DNA of 64,000 nt, taken from contig AP025580.1 of assembly GCA_022846035.1 (NCBI GenBank), forward strand, positions 868,001 through 932,000, given 5' to 3'. Position 1 is the stretch's first letter. Each line of letters begins with the position of its first letter. The DNA comes from Christensenellaceae bacterium. Its GTDB lineage: Bacteria; Bacillota; Clostridia; Christensenellales; Christensenellaceae. The position numbers were made by a program, and so were the translations under genes. Below the pieces are notes generated by a model. The model worked only from the letters and a program-made list of their open reading frames with translations, made no database searches and was not told where the DNA came from. Below are positions 49,959-58,232 of this stretch, one piece after another.

Positions 49959-50870
49959 CTAGATAAAATTCCTCATGTATCTCTGCGAAAGCTCGATGGA
50001 GTAAAGCTTATCATCAAGGGTATCCTCGAAAGCGCGGTCCTCCACTTCGATAACCGCATATCCTTTATAATGGATGTCATAAAGCGCGGAAATCGTCCTG
50101 CCCCAGTCGATGTCGCCAAGGCCCGGCAGTTTGGGCGCATGGTATTCAAGGGGAGTCGCCATCATACCGACCTTATTATAACGGTCGGCGTAGAATTTTA
50201 CATCCTTGATATGGAAGTGGAAGATCTTGTCCGCAAAATCATAAATCGGCTGGATATAATCCATTTGCGGCCATACAAGGTGTGAGGGATCGTAATTGAG
50301 GCCGAAATATTCGCTGTCAATGATGGAGAACATGTCTGTCCAGATCGCGGGCGTAGAAGCAAGGTTTTTGCCGCCCGGCCATTCGTCCATGGAGTAGAAC
50401 ATCGCACAATTTTCGATACCGACCTTAACGTCGTTATCTTCCGCGCACTTAATGATGTCCGGCCAGATTTCCTTGAAAGCTTTCATGTTTTCGGAAACCG
50501 GCGCTGACGGGTCTTTGCCGATAAAGGTATTCATGTTATGAATGCCGAGCATGCGCGCGCCCTCGATACATTTTCTGATGTGGGCGGCCGCTACCTCGCG
50601 CACGGCCGGATCGGGATCGAGAGGATTGGGATAATAACCGATTGCGGAAATTTCTACATTCTTTTCCTGCAGGTAATGATTAATGTATTCCGCTTTTGCC
50701 TTGTCAAGGGAAGCGACGTCAATATGTGTTACGCCGGCGTAGCGTCTTTCCGCCTTGCCAACCGGCCATGCGGCTACTTCTACGCAATCCATTTTGATAT
50801 GGCTTGCATAATCGATCAGTTGCTCGAAAGAATATTCCGGCAGGATAGCGCTTACAAATCCAAGTTTCAT
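49959..50870 (-). CDS. TIM-barrel sugar (phosphate) isomerase/epimerase
   Basis: A 303-residue AP-endonuclease-2-fold protein of the group with tagatose/psicose 3-epimerases and inosose dehydratase. Seen: MDCVEVAAWP near residue 29, VGIENCAMF near residue 152 with the metal-binding Glu, NYDPSHLVW near residue 197, FHIKDVKFY near residue 222 and VIEVED near residue 274. It is the first gene of the minus operon, with AGGAGG before the ATG, and faces the deoC series across a 528-bp control region. Confidence 0.88.
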   Translation of the reverse strand: MKLGFVSAILPEYSFEQLIDYASHIKMDCVEVAAWPVGKAERRYAGVTHIDVASLDKAKAEYINHYLQEKNVEISAIGYYPNPLDPDPAVREVAAAHIRKCIEGARMLGIHNMNTFIGKDPSAPVSENMKAFKEIWPDIIKCAEDNDVKVGIENCAMFYSMDEWPGGKNLASTPAIWTDMFSIIDSEYFGLNYDPSHLVWPQMDYIQPIYDFADKIFHFHIKDVKFYADRYNKVGMMATPLEYHAPKLPGLGDIDWGRTISALYDIHYKGYAVIEVEDRAFEDTLDDKLYSIELSQRYMRNFI

Positions 50871-50960
50871 GTTTAGATCCTCCTTAAAAATATTAGTTTA
50901 TTCAATACTGTAAAAAATTTATTCCAAGGTTTTGCGGTAGGCCTTTGCTTTAGGGCACTC

Positions 50961-50996
50961 TTTGTATGATTTATATGATTTGTATTATTTGTATCA
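50961..50996 (-). repeat. Left array: four 9-bp units containing TTTGTAT
   Basis: TTTGTATGA, TTTATATGA, TTTGTATTA and TTTGTATCA follow each other with an exact 9-bp period. Read on the minus strand they are ATACAAA units, the same motif as the array at 51188-51259 but in inverted orientation. TTGTAT/ATACAA is the half-site type of HutC/TreR-like GntR regulators. Confidence 0.8.
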
Positions 50997-51187
50997 TAAT
51001 AAATGTTGGACACAATTGCAATAGTTTTTTGCAAAAACCTGAAATAAATTCATGCTATGCTACTATTATATATAAACCAAATAGAAATCAAAGGCGCTTA
51101 TCGCAAAAACAGGGTATTCAATAAAACGGGCAATATGAATTACGTAAAAAGAAAAAAATATGCTTGCAATTTAAAAATGAGGATGAT

Positions 51188-51259
51188 ACAATACAAACAA
51201 ATAGAACAAATAATACAAATGATACAAATAAGACATAAATTACAAATATTACAAACGGC
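51188..51259 (+). repeat. Right array: eight 9-bp units based on ACAAATNNN
   Basis: Starting at 51188, 51197, 51206, 51215, 51224, 51233, 51242 and 51251 the units are ACAATACAA, ACAAATAGA, ACAAATAAT, ACAAATGAT, ACAAATAAG, ACATAAATT, ACAAATATT, ACAAACGGC. The period is exactly 9 bp. The region between the two arrays (50997-51187) is A/T rich without a clear promoter. Hairpins follow at 51297-51328. Confidence 0.8.
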
Positions 51260-51296
51260 GAAATGTCTTTGAAACAACTTTCAGTCAACAGCAAAA

Positions 51297-51328
51297 GGGG
51301 AGAAAGATCCCCAGGAGACCCATTGGGG
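51297..51328 (+). promoter_or_regulatory. Two mutually exclusive short hairpins in the deoC leader
   Basis: GGGGA (51297-51301) can pair with TCCCC (51308-51312), or CCCCA (51309-51313) with TGGGG (51324-51328). Both need the same C run. No T-run follows, so it is not an ordinary terminator. Confidence 0.35.
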
Positions 51329-51398
51329 GGCAGGTAGCTTTGGCGCATTATTAAGGATTCATATATTGGAAAAATTTAAAATACCAGGAGGAAAGATC

Positions 51399-52130
51399 AT
51401 GAAACCTACAAAAAAAGCAAGTGAAATGTCGATAAAAGAATTGGCGGCGTATATCGACCAGTCGGTGCTCAAGCCTGAGTTCACGCAGGAAGAAATCCGC
51501 AAGTACATCCAGGAGGGGATTGACTTCGGATGCGCAACAGTATGTATCAATCCGGCATCTCTCGATATTGCGGCTGAGCTGACAAAAGGTACGGATACAA
51601 AGATCTGCGTGGTATGCGATTTCCCGTTCGGCCTTTCCACGACTGCCTCCAAAGTGATGCAGGCAGAGGAATACTGCAAGAGGGGCGACGTTTTCGAACT
51701 GGATATTGTAGCTAACTACGGCTGGATCCGTAGCGGTATGTATAAAGAAGTGGAAGCGGACATCAAGGCGGTCGTGGATGTATGCCATAAATACGGCACG
51801 GCTGTAAAAGTGATCATTGAAACAGATTCCCTGACAATGGACCAGATCAAAGAGGGTACGAAAGCCGCGGTGCGCGCAGGGGCAGACTTTATCAAGAGCT
51901 CTACCGGATTCTTCACGGGCGGCAAGAGCGACGGCGCGACGGTGGAGGTTGTGCAGGCGATGATGGATGCCGGCGAAGGCAAAATCAAAGTAAAAGGCTC
52001 CGGCGGAATCCGCACGAGAGAACATTTCTTAAAACTGATCGATATGGGCATCGACCGTATGGGCATCGGTTACCGCTCCACTCCGGAAGTGCTCGGCACG
52101 ACGATCGAAGAAGTCAGAAAGCAGAAATAA
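51399..52130 (+). CDS. deoC: Deoxyribose-phosphate aldolase family protein
   Basis: A 243-residue class I aldolase. Seen: LAAYIDQSVLKPEFTQEEI at the N terminus, ELDIVANYGWIRSG near residue 107, the Schiff-base Lys in ADFIKSSTGF near residue 174 and the second Lys in KVKGSGGIRT near residue 206. DeoC cleaves 2-deoxyribose-5-phosphate to glyceraldehyde-3-phosphate and acetaldehyde. The ATG at 51399 has AGGAGG upstream. Usual deo partners (deoD, deoB, pdp) are absent, so it may act on another sugar phosphate of this cluster. Confidence 0.9.
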   Translation: MKPTKKASEMSIKELAAYIDQSVLKPEFTQEEIRKYIQEGIDFGCATVCINPASLDIAAELTKGTDTKICVVCDFPFGLSTTASKVMQAEEYCKRGDVFELDIVANYGWIRSGMYKEVEADIKAVVDVCHKYGTAVKVIIETDSLTMDQIKEGTKAAVRAGADFIKSSTGFFTGGKSDGATVEVVQAMMDAGEGKIKVKGSGGIRTREHFLKLIDMGIDRMGIGYRSTPEVLGTTIEEVRKQK

Positions 52131-52145
52131 CTTTTTCATAATTAC

Positions 52146-52180
52146 GTTATACGGCATGCGCAAAACGCATGCCGTATAAC
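52146..52180 (+). other. Long hairpin without T-run between deoC and the ene-reductase gene
   Basis: GTTATACGGCATGCG (52146-52160), loop CAAAA, CGCATGCCGTATAAC (52166-52180): a perfect 15-bp stem followed by AAAAAG. It cannot work as a standard intrinsic terminator on the plus strand and may protect the deoC 3' end. Confidence 0.7.
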
Positions 52181-52293
52181 AAAAAGACATTAGTATGTTT
52201 GTCCTACCCAACTTTCAGCAAATTTTTAACGGTTTATTTTTAGAGGAACAATTTTATCACAGTCTCATTATTTTTAAGCGGAGGTAAAAAAAA

Positions 52294-54408
52294 ATGGCTT
52301 TTGAACACATTTTCCAACCGATCAAAATTAAGAACATGGTCGTACCGAACAGAACGGTGCATGTTCCGACGGATATTAGTTCCGCAGATCCGGATGGCGG
52401 CATCAACGACCGCGTGATCCGGTATCATGAAGAGATCGCAAAGGGTGGCACGGGGCTTATTATTGTGGGCGCTTCGACACCGAACAGGCATACGGGACGG
52501 CCGACGGTAACCTGTATTTCTGCTGACGAAGATTATTATATCCCCGGTCTGCATATGCTTGCAAAAGCCATGCAGAAGCACGGTGCAAAATGCGCGGTGC
52601 AGATCCAGCATCCTGGCCGCCAGGCGGCGTATCCGAGAAAAGGACAGATTTCCTGCTCGGACATGGTTTCCTACCTGCCGGGCAGCGCGGGACATGAGGT
52701 TGTGTATGCGGGAGGCCAGGCGCACGGCAAGATCGCGCGTGAGATGACGGTAGAAGAAGTATACGATTTGGCGGAACGCTTTGCAGAAGCTGCATGGCGC
52801 GTCAAAGAAGCGGGTTTTGATTGCGTGGAGCTTCATGCGGCGCACGGCTACATGATCGCACAGTTCATGAGTCCGGCAACAAACACGAGAAACGACCGTT
52901 TTGGCGGAAAATATGAAAACCGTATGCGTTTCATCCTTGAAATCATCGACAGGATCAAGCAGAAATGCGGCGAGGACTTCCCGATTCTGGTAAGATATTC
53001 CGGTGAGGAATGGAAGTATGACGGAAGAAAGCTGGACGAATCGATTCGGATCGCAAAGACGCTTGAAGAAGCGGGCGTTGCGGCGCTTGACATCTCAGCC
53101 GGTATTTTCGACCTCGCGGAAACGGTTATGGACCCGATGTATTATACGGAGGGCTGGAATACCTATTCGGCAGAAGCAATCAAAAAGGCGGTCAATATTC
53201 CGGTTATCACCAGTCATACGCTGCGCAGTCCTGAATACTGCGACCGGATCATCGCGGAAGGCAAAACGGACATGGTCGGTTTCTCCCGCCAGATGCTCGC
53301 GGATCCGTATTGGGCGAACAAAGCAAAAGCAGGCGATGTGGACAGCATCCGTAAGTGCATCAGCTGCCTCGTTGGCTGCTGGTCCGAATCCCTGATGATC
53401 AAGCACGAAATGCGCTGCGCGGTCAATCCGGCGATCGGCGATACGCGGTTCCTCGATATGAAACCGGCGAATAAAAACTTAAGGGTTGCGATCGTCGGCG
53501 GCGGTATCGCAGGCATGGAAGCGGCAAGGATCGCGACGTTGCGCGGCCACGACGTAACGCTGTATGAAAAGGACAGTGAGCTCGGCGGTATCCTCCGTAC
53601 ATGCTGTATGGTTCCGCCGAAGAGCAAAATGAAATGGTACATGGACTGGATGCGCCGCCAGATGAAAGAACTGAACGTCAACATCATGCTTAATACGGAA
53701 GCAACCGCCGATATGCTTAAGGGTTATGATGTCGTGCTTTGCGGCACTGGCAGCAATCCGGTGATACCGGACATTCCGGGCAAGGAAAAGGGCGTGAAGT
53801 TTGAGGACGTCTTGGTATGTGTGAAGAAAAACTGCGAACATTGGCCGGAATGCGGCAAGCGCGAGCCTGCCAAGGTTGGACAGAAAGTCGTTGTTTACGG
53901 CAACCACTACGGCGCTACGGATACGGCGGAAGCGCTGGCGCTGCGCGGCAAGGAAATCATCTATGTGACGCAGGACAGCGAGTTCGCGCCGCACATCGAA
54001 AACGTACATAAGGAAGTACTGAAAGTACGTTTTGCAGGCGGCAACGGCGGTGGGCTGCCGGAAGAGCATCCGATCAAGATTCCGGTAGACATTAAGCTTT
54101 CGACAACTCTGCTTGAAATCAAGGACGGCAGCGTCGTACTGATGGACAACAAGTTCAACAAGTACGAGGTGGAATGCGACACGGTTGTGTTCGGTGAATA
54201 TGAATCCAATACGGCGCTTTATGACGAATTGGTTGCGGCCGGCGTGCTCGTAGGCAACATCGGCGATTCCCGGAAGATCCGCAACGTGCGCGGCGCGATG
54301 ACGGATGGTGCGAATGCCGGACTGATGCTGGATGAAGGTTTGTTCATGAACGCCAACAACGTTTTGACAAGTGATTTGCCGATGGATGTTGAAAGAATGA
54401 TGAAATAA
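52294..54408 (+). CDS. Old-yellow-enzyme-family FMN/FAD/Fe-S reductase (2,4-dienoyl-CoA reductase-like)
   Basis: A 704-residue NAD(P)H:flavin oxidoreductase of the DCR/BaiCD type. The N-terminal FMN TIM barrel (residues 1 to about 350) has VQIQHPGRQA and ELHAAHGYMIAQFMSP; the cluster ligands are in CISCLVGCW with a later Cys in MRCAVNP (about residues 355-382); a FAD domain starts at VAIVGGGIAGMEAAR near residue 404. Such enzymes reduce enoyl-CoA, steroid, flavonoid or other C=C bonds. GGAGG precedes the ATG. Its place in a sugar transport cluster is unusual. Substrate unknown. Confidence 0.9.
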   Translation: MAFEHIFQPIKIKNMVVPNRTVHVPTDISSADPDGGINDRVIRYHEEIAKGGTGLIIVGASTPNRHTGRPTVTCISADEDYYIPGLHMLAKAMQKHGAKCAVQIQHPGRQAAYPRKGQISCSDMVSYLPGSAGHEVVYAGGQAHGKIAREMTVEEVYDLAERFAEAAWRVKEAGFDCVELHAAHGYMIAQFMSPATNTRNDRFGGKYENRMRFILEIIDRIKQKCGEDFPILVRYSGEEWKYDGRKLDESIRIAKTLEEAGVAALDISAGIFDLAETVMDPMYYTEGWNTYSAEAIKKAVNIPVITSHTLRSPEYCDRIIAEGKTDMVGFSRQMLADPYWANKAKAGDVDSIRKCISCLVGCWSESLMIKHEMRCAVNPAIGDTRFLDMKPANKNLRVAIVGGGIAGMEAARIATLRGHDVTLYEKDSELGGILRTCCMVPPKSKMKWYMDWMRRQMKELNVNIMLNTEATADMLKGYDVVLCGTGSNPVIPDIPGKEKGVKFEDVLVCVKKNCEHWPECGKREPAKVGQKVVVYGNHYGATDTAEALALRGKEIIYVTQDSEFAPHIENVHKEVLKVRFAGGNGGGLPEEHPIKIPVDIKLSTTLLEIKDGSVVLMDNKFNKYEVECDTVVFGEYESNTALYDELVAAGVLVGNIGDSRKIRNVRGAMTDGANAGLMLDEGLFMNANNVLTSDLPMDVERMMK

Positions 54409-54445
54409 GAAAAAAAATGATAAAAAGTGTACCAAAATGATGAAA

Positions 54446-54456
54446 TGTATGATACA
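54446..54456. promoter_or_regulatory. GntR operator-like palindrome
   Basis: TGTAT-G-ATACA lies 39 bp upstream of the GntR/UTRA gene and overlaps a TACAAT -10 candidate. Flanking TGTACCA (54428-54434) and TGGTACA (54467-54473) form a wider inverted repeat. The half-site equals the unit of the 9-bp arrays at 50961 and 51188. Confidence 0.55.
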
Positions 54457-54494
54457 ATAGTAATCGTGGTACAGAAGTAAGAGGTAAGAAGGAC

Positions 54495-55271
54495 ATGAGC
54501 CCTATATTTGACAGTGAGATTCAGTTTGAGAGCAAACTGCCTCTGCATTATCAGATCATGATGATCATTAAGCGGAATATTGCCTCGAAGAATATCCTGC
54601 CGGGCGACAAACTGCCGACAGAAGAAGAATTTTGTAATGCGTTTGGCGTCAGCCGTTCTACAGTACGCGCCGCGATCGGCGAGCTGGAAGAAGAGGGCAT
54701 GGTAACGAGGGTTCGTGGAAAAGGAACCTTTATTTCAAAGACAAAGCTGAAGAGGAAAATGGAACAGGTATACAGCTTCTCCCATCAAATGGAGGCGGCA
54801 GACCTTGTTCCATCCTCGAGGCTTCTGGAATTCAAGACCATTGCCGCGTCCGACGGCCTGATCGATTTGTTCGGGCTTGAGGAGAGCGAGCCCGTTTACG
54901 AGATCGTACGCCTCAGGATGGCGAACGGGGAGCCGCTTCTTTTGGAAACGACGTTCCTGCCCGTGAAAGTACATCCGACGCTGCGTGCGCAGACGCTCGA
55001 AAGCGGATCTTTATATGATTCGCTGCGGGACGAGGCAAAGATTTCTCCGTTTATTGCGGAAGAGACGTATGAAAGCATCGTATTTGAAGAAAGCATCTGC
55101 AAGATGCTGGAATGTCCGAGTCCTACCTGTGGTTTCTATGTAGAGCGGATTACGCGTCAGGAGTCGGGCGACGCCTACGAGCTGACACAATCTTTCATGC
55201 GGGGAGACCGTTCCAAAATCTCGATTACGCTGCAGCAGGACATCTATACATTTAATCGAAGTATTGATTAA
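54495..55271 (+). CDS. GntR-family regulator with UTRA domain (HutC type)
   Basis: A 258-residue regulator with a GntR winged helix (PGDKLPTEEEFCNAFGVSRS near residue 35, then TVRAAIGELEEEGMVTRVRG) and a UTRA ligand-binding domain (about residues 95-245, with YEIVRLRMANGEPLLLET). HutC/TreR-type proteins bind TTGTAT...ATACAA palindromes and usually sense a sugar phosphate or related ligand. It lies between the enzyme genes and the transporter and is the natural candidate to bind the 9-bp arrays and its own TGTATGATACA site. Confidence 0.9.
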   Translation: MSPIFDSEIQFESKLPLHYQIMMIIKRNIASKNILPGDKLPTEEEFCNAFGVSRSTVRAAIGELEEEGMVTRVRGKGTFISKTKLKRKMEQVYSFSHQMEAADLVPSSRLLEFKTIAASDGLIDLFGLEESEPVYEIVRLRMANGEPLLLETTFLPVKVHPTLRAQTLESGSLYDSLRDEAKISPFIAEETYESIVFEESICKMLECPSPTCGFYVERITRQESGDAYELTQSFMRGDRSKISITLQQDIYTFNRSID

Positions 55272-55277
55272 TTTCTC

Positions 55278-55306
55278 TTGACGGAGAGAAAGACATGCTT
55301 TACAAT
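55278..55306 (+). promoter_or_regulatory. Promoter of the sugar ABC transporter operon
   Basis: TTGACG (55278-55283), 17 bp, TACAAT (55301-55306). The leader contains ACGGCA/TGCCGT arms that can form a hairpin near 55318-55341. Confidence 0.6.
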
Positions 55307-55417
55307 TGACAGGACAAACGGCATGCATGTGCGTTTGCCGTCAATAATGACACAAGTGCGTTTTAAGTTTATCCGCATGAGCGGATAATTAACTAATATT
55401 TTATGGAGGAAAGTAAA

Positions 55418-56599
55418 ATGAAAAAAGTCTTAGTAGTTGTTATGTGCTTAGTACTTGCAGCTGCAATGCTCGTTGGCTGTACGGCAGCTCCGGCGGCTTC
55501 CGAGTCGGCTTCGGCTGCTCCGAGCGAGTCGGCTTCGGCTGCTCCGAGCGAAAGCGCAAGCGAACCGGTTCAGTCCGATGAGAGCGGCAGCGAAGCGGAG
55601 GCAGCTGGCGTTATGAAGATCGTTCCTGAAGGCGACATCGTAATCGGTATCTCCACAGGTTCTTCCGGTACATCCTGGCGTGACATTATGATCGACAACA
55701 TGAAAACGGTCGGTGATGAGTACAAAGAAGCTGGCAGAATCAAAGACTATAAAATCGTGAATAACACGACAAACGGTGATGCGAACGAACAGGCGCAGAT
55801 TCTTCGCCAGTTCGTAGACGATCCGGAAGTTAACGTGATCATGGTGAACCCTAACGATAACACGGCTCTTTCCGAAGTTATCGCTGATGCGCAGAAAGCT
55901 GGGAAGCTGGTAGTTGTATATGACGCTACGGCTGAAGCTCCGGGCGCGTTGCAGGTAACGCTGGACCACTATGCTTGGAATACCAAGAATGTTGAAGCGA
56001 TTTCTGAAGGCGCTGGCGGCAAAGGCAATGCCATCGAGATCTCTGGTCTGGACGGACATCCGGCTAACAACGAACGTATCCGCGCTACGCAGGACGTTCT
56101 GAAAAAATATCCTGATATCAAGCTGCTCCAGAGCACGCCTGGTGGCTGGGATCAGACAAAAGCAAAAGAAGCTTCCGCTCAGATTTTGTCTTCCGGTCAG
56201 GAAATCGACATCGTATATACACAAGACGGCATGGCATATGGCGTGCTGCAGGCGTTCCAGGATGCCGGCAAGCTGCCCAAAGCTATGTATGGTGATCCGG
56301 GTACGGCATTCTTCAAGGCTTGGAAAGAATTGCGCGATTCTGGCGCTGATTTCAAAGCTTTCTCGCAGCCGAACCCTCCGGGAATCGGTGCAACCGCGAT
56401 GCGTCTTGCAGTCAACATGGCAGAAGGTAAAGATCTCGATGAAACAAAACTCGATGATAATATCTACTACTATGTAGTTAACTCTTTCTATACGGATGAA
56501 AACTTTGACGAAGGTTGGGAACAGCTGAAAGATCAGTCGGACGATTATCTGTTGACAGAGTATTTCACAGAAGAGCAGGCTCTTGAACTGTTCAAATAA
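55418..56599 (+). CDS. Sugar ABC transporter substrate-binding lipoprotein
   Basis: A 393-residue periplasmic-binding-protein-type lipoprotein. The signal peptide ends in the lipobox LVGC (Cys near residue 21) and is followed by a Ser/Ala/Glu/Pro linker with a tandem SESASAAP repeat. The mature domain (from about residue 70) has VIGISTGSSGTSWRD and IMVNPNDNTALSEVI, the type 1 fold of ribose/galactose binding proteins. GGAGG lies 8 bp before the ATG. It heads an RbsB-RbsA-RbsC-RbsC type operon. The sugar cannot be read from sequence. Confidence 0.92.
   Translation: MKKVLVVVMCLVLAAAMLVGCTAAPAASESASAAPSESASAAPSESASEPVQSDESGSEAEAAGVMKIVPEGDIVIGISTGSSGTSWRDIMIDNMKTVGDEYKEAGRIKDYKIVNNTTNGDANEQAQILRQFVDDPEVNVIMVNPNDNTALSEVIADAQKAGKLVVVYDATAEAPGALQVTLDHYAWNTKNVEAISEGAGGKGNAIEISGLDGHPANNERIRATQDVLKKYPDIKLLQSTPGGWDQTKAKEASAQILSSGQEIDIVYTQDGMAYGVLQAFQDAGKLPKAMYGDPGTAFFKAWKELRDSGADFKAFSQPNPPGIGATAMRLAVNMAEGKDLDETKLDDNIYYYVVNSFYTDENFDEGWEQLKDQSDDYLLTEYFTEEQALELFK
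55501..55548 (+). repeat. 24-bp tandem repeat in the lipoprotein linker
   Basis: Two perfect 24-bp copies (55501-55524 and 55525-55548) encode the SESASAAP repeat of the linker. Confidence 0.9.
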
Positions 56600-56631
56600 T
56601 CTTAGCTGATTAAATGCAGAAATGAAACTTA

Positions 56632-56664
56632 CTACGGGAGCAGGCATCATGCCTGCTCCCGTAG
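56632..56664 (+). other. Long hairpin without T-run between binding protein and ATPase genes
   Basis: CTACGGGAGCAGGCA (56632-56646), loop TCA, TGCCTGCTCCCGTAG (56650-56664): a perfect 15-bp stem followed by ATTAAG. Such structures after binding-protein genes stabilise the upstream mRNA and allow more binding protein than membrane components; that role is inferred here. Confidence 0.75.
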
Positions 56665-56714
56665 ATTAAGTACATAGAAGAATAAATTCACGATGGGAAG
56701 GGTGTGAATTTTGG

Positions 56715-58232
56715 ATGGTTTTACTGGAAGCGAAAAACATAACGAAAAGTTTTGGCGGTGTCGCAGCTTTAAGTAATGGTAACCTGACGTGCAGGAAAGG
56801 GAAAATTACAGGTCTTCTGGGCGCGAACGGTTCAGGTAAAAGCACGATCTCCAAAATCATTACCGGCGTGTATCTGGCCGACGGTGGTACGGTTACATAT
56901 AACGGCAATGAAGTAAGCTATAAAAACCCGATTGACGCAAAAAAAGCCGGCATTTCGATGGCTTTCCAAAATCTGAGTTTGTTGCCTGATCTTACGGTAT
57001 GGCAGAATATTGTACTCAGTTTTGAAAAGAAAAACAGATTGTTCTTAGATAATAAGGACGCAAAGGAATTATCCCAGAAGATACTTAATGAGTTTATGCC
57101 CGGATTCGATATTGAAAGACGGGTTAGCGAATTGGATTCGAGTGAAATGCAGATCGTTGAGATTGCCAAAGCGATTTCCGAGGATCCGCAATTGTTAATA
57201 TTGGACGAGCCGACGGCTGCGCTTGAGCAGGCGCAGGTAAAAGCGCTTTTCAAATATATGCGCAAGTTGGCCGATCAGGGAGTCGCCATGATCTTTACAT
57301 CCCATCGTCTGTGGGAAGTTCTCGAAATGTGTGACGATATAGTCGTGTTCCGTAACGGCAGTAATGTGGGCGAAATCGACTTTGAAAAACAGGAGAAAAA
57401 TCCTGACGAGATCGTGCGCCTGATCACTGGAGAAACGGAATGTATCAATACAGTTAAAGAATATCAACCGATTTCTGATGAAGCTAAATTAAAGATCGAA
57501 GATTTGAATTATGGGAAATATCTGCGTGGCCTTTCGCTTGAAGTCAAAAAGGGCGAAGTGCTTGGTATCGGTGGTCTCGCCGGCCAGGGGCAGACAGAGC
57601 TTATGCTTGCTCTTGCAGGAAATTATAAGGACGCAAAGTGTACGGCAACAATCGATGGTGAGCCGATTAAGCTCACACAACCTGTAAATGCGGTCAGAAA
57701 GGGCATACTACTCGTTCCTGGCGACCGCCAGAAGGAAGGGCTGATGCTCAAGGATTCCGTGTACACAAATATGATTTTCCCGAAACTAGCCCTTAAAAAG
57801 CAACCTCTCTTTACGCCTACGAAAAAATATCGCGAAGAGTGTGAGCAGATCGTGAAAACGCTGTCTATTAAAACGGCAGGGATTGATCTTTCTGTAGATA
57901 AACTCTCTGGTGGTAACCAACAAAAGGTTGTCGTCGGTAAGTGGCTGCCATTTGATACCAACGTGCTTCTTTTGGCCGACCCGGCAAAAGGCGTCGACGT
58001 TGGCGCAAAGCATGATCTTTACGAGTTTATCATGAAGATGGTAAAAGAGAAGAATATGAGCGTTATCCTGTATGCGAGTGACAATGACGAACTTGTAAGT
58101 TACTGCGACCGCGTTCTGGTTATGTACGAAGGAAAGATTGTTGGCGAGCTGAAAGGCAAAGAGATTTCCGATGAAGCAATCGTTGAAATGTCGCTACAGG
58201 TAAAATCGCAGGAAGAGAGGGAAGTGCAATGA
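56715..58232 (+). CDS. Sugar ABC transporter ATP-binding protein, RbsA type, with degenerate second site
   Basis: A 505-residue protein with two ATPase domains. Domain 1 has an intact Walker A (GLLGANGSGKSTISK) and Walker B (LLILDEPTAAL) but its signature reads SELDSSEMQ in place of LSGGQ. Domain 2 has an intact LSGGNQQK signature but no Walker A Lys (GLAGQGQTEL, common in the family) and a Walker B LLLADPAKGVD that lacks the usual Asp-Glu. One canonical ATP site should therefore remain. Ribosome-binding site AAGGGTG, about 11 bp upstream. It overlaps the first permease by 4 bp. Confidence 0.9.
   Translation: MVLLEAKNITKSFGGVAALSNGNLTCRKGKITGLLGANGSGKSTISKIITGVYLADGGTVTYNGNEVSYKNPIDAKKAGISMAFQNLSLLPDLTVWQNIVLSFEKKNRLFLDNKDAKELSQKILNEFMPGFDIERRVSELDSSEMQIVEIAKAISEDPQLLILDEPTAALEQAQVKALFKYMRKLADQGVAMIFTSHRLWEVLEMCDDIVVFRNGSNVGEIDFEKQEKNPDEIVRLITGETECINTVKEYQPISDEAKLKIEDLNYGKYLRGLSLEVKKGEVLGIGGLAGQGQTELMLALAGNYKDAKCTATIDGEPIKLTQPVNAVRKGILLVPGDRQKEGLMLKDSVYTNMIFPKLALKKQPLFTPTKKYREECEQIVKTLSIKTAGIDLSVDKLSGGNQQKVVVGKWLPFDTNVLLLADPAKGVDVGAKHDLYEFIMKMVKEKNMSVILYASDNDELVSYCDRVLVMYEGKIVGELKGKEISDEAIVEMSLQVKSQEEREVQ

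Noticed and set aside
50961-51259. CRISPR-like repeat array
   Set aside because: The unit is 9 bp with no spacers and there are no cas genes.
51057-51272. A 71-codon plus-strand frame through the right 9-bp array
   Set aside because: The three-residue periodicity in its translation comes from the 9-bp DNA repeat; there is no ribosome-binding site and the sequence is not protein-like.
53479-54435. A 318-codon minus-strand frame across the ene-reductase gene
   Set aside because: It overlaps the conserved FAD domain in antisense, and no known fold or start signal is visible.
55448-56650. A 400-codon minus-strand frame across the binding-protein gene
   Set aside because: The plus-strand lipoprotein has a clear signal, lipobox and fold; the reverse frame has none.
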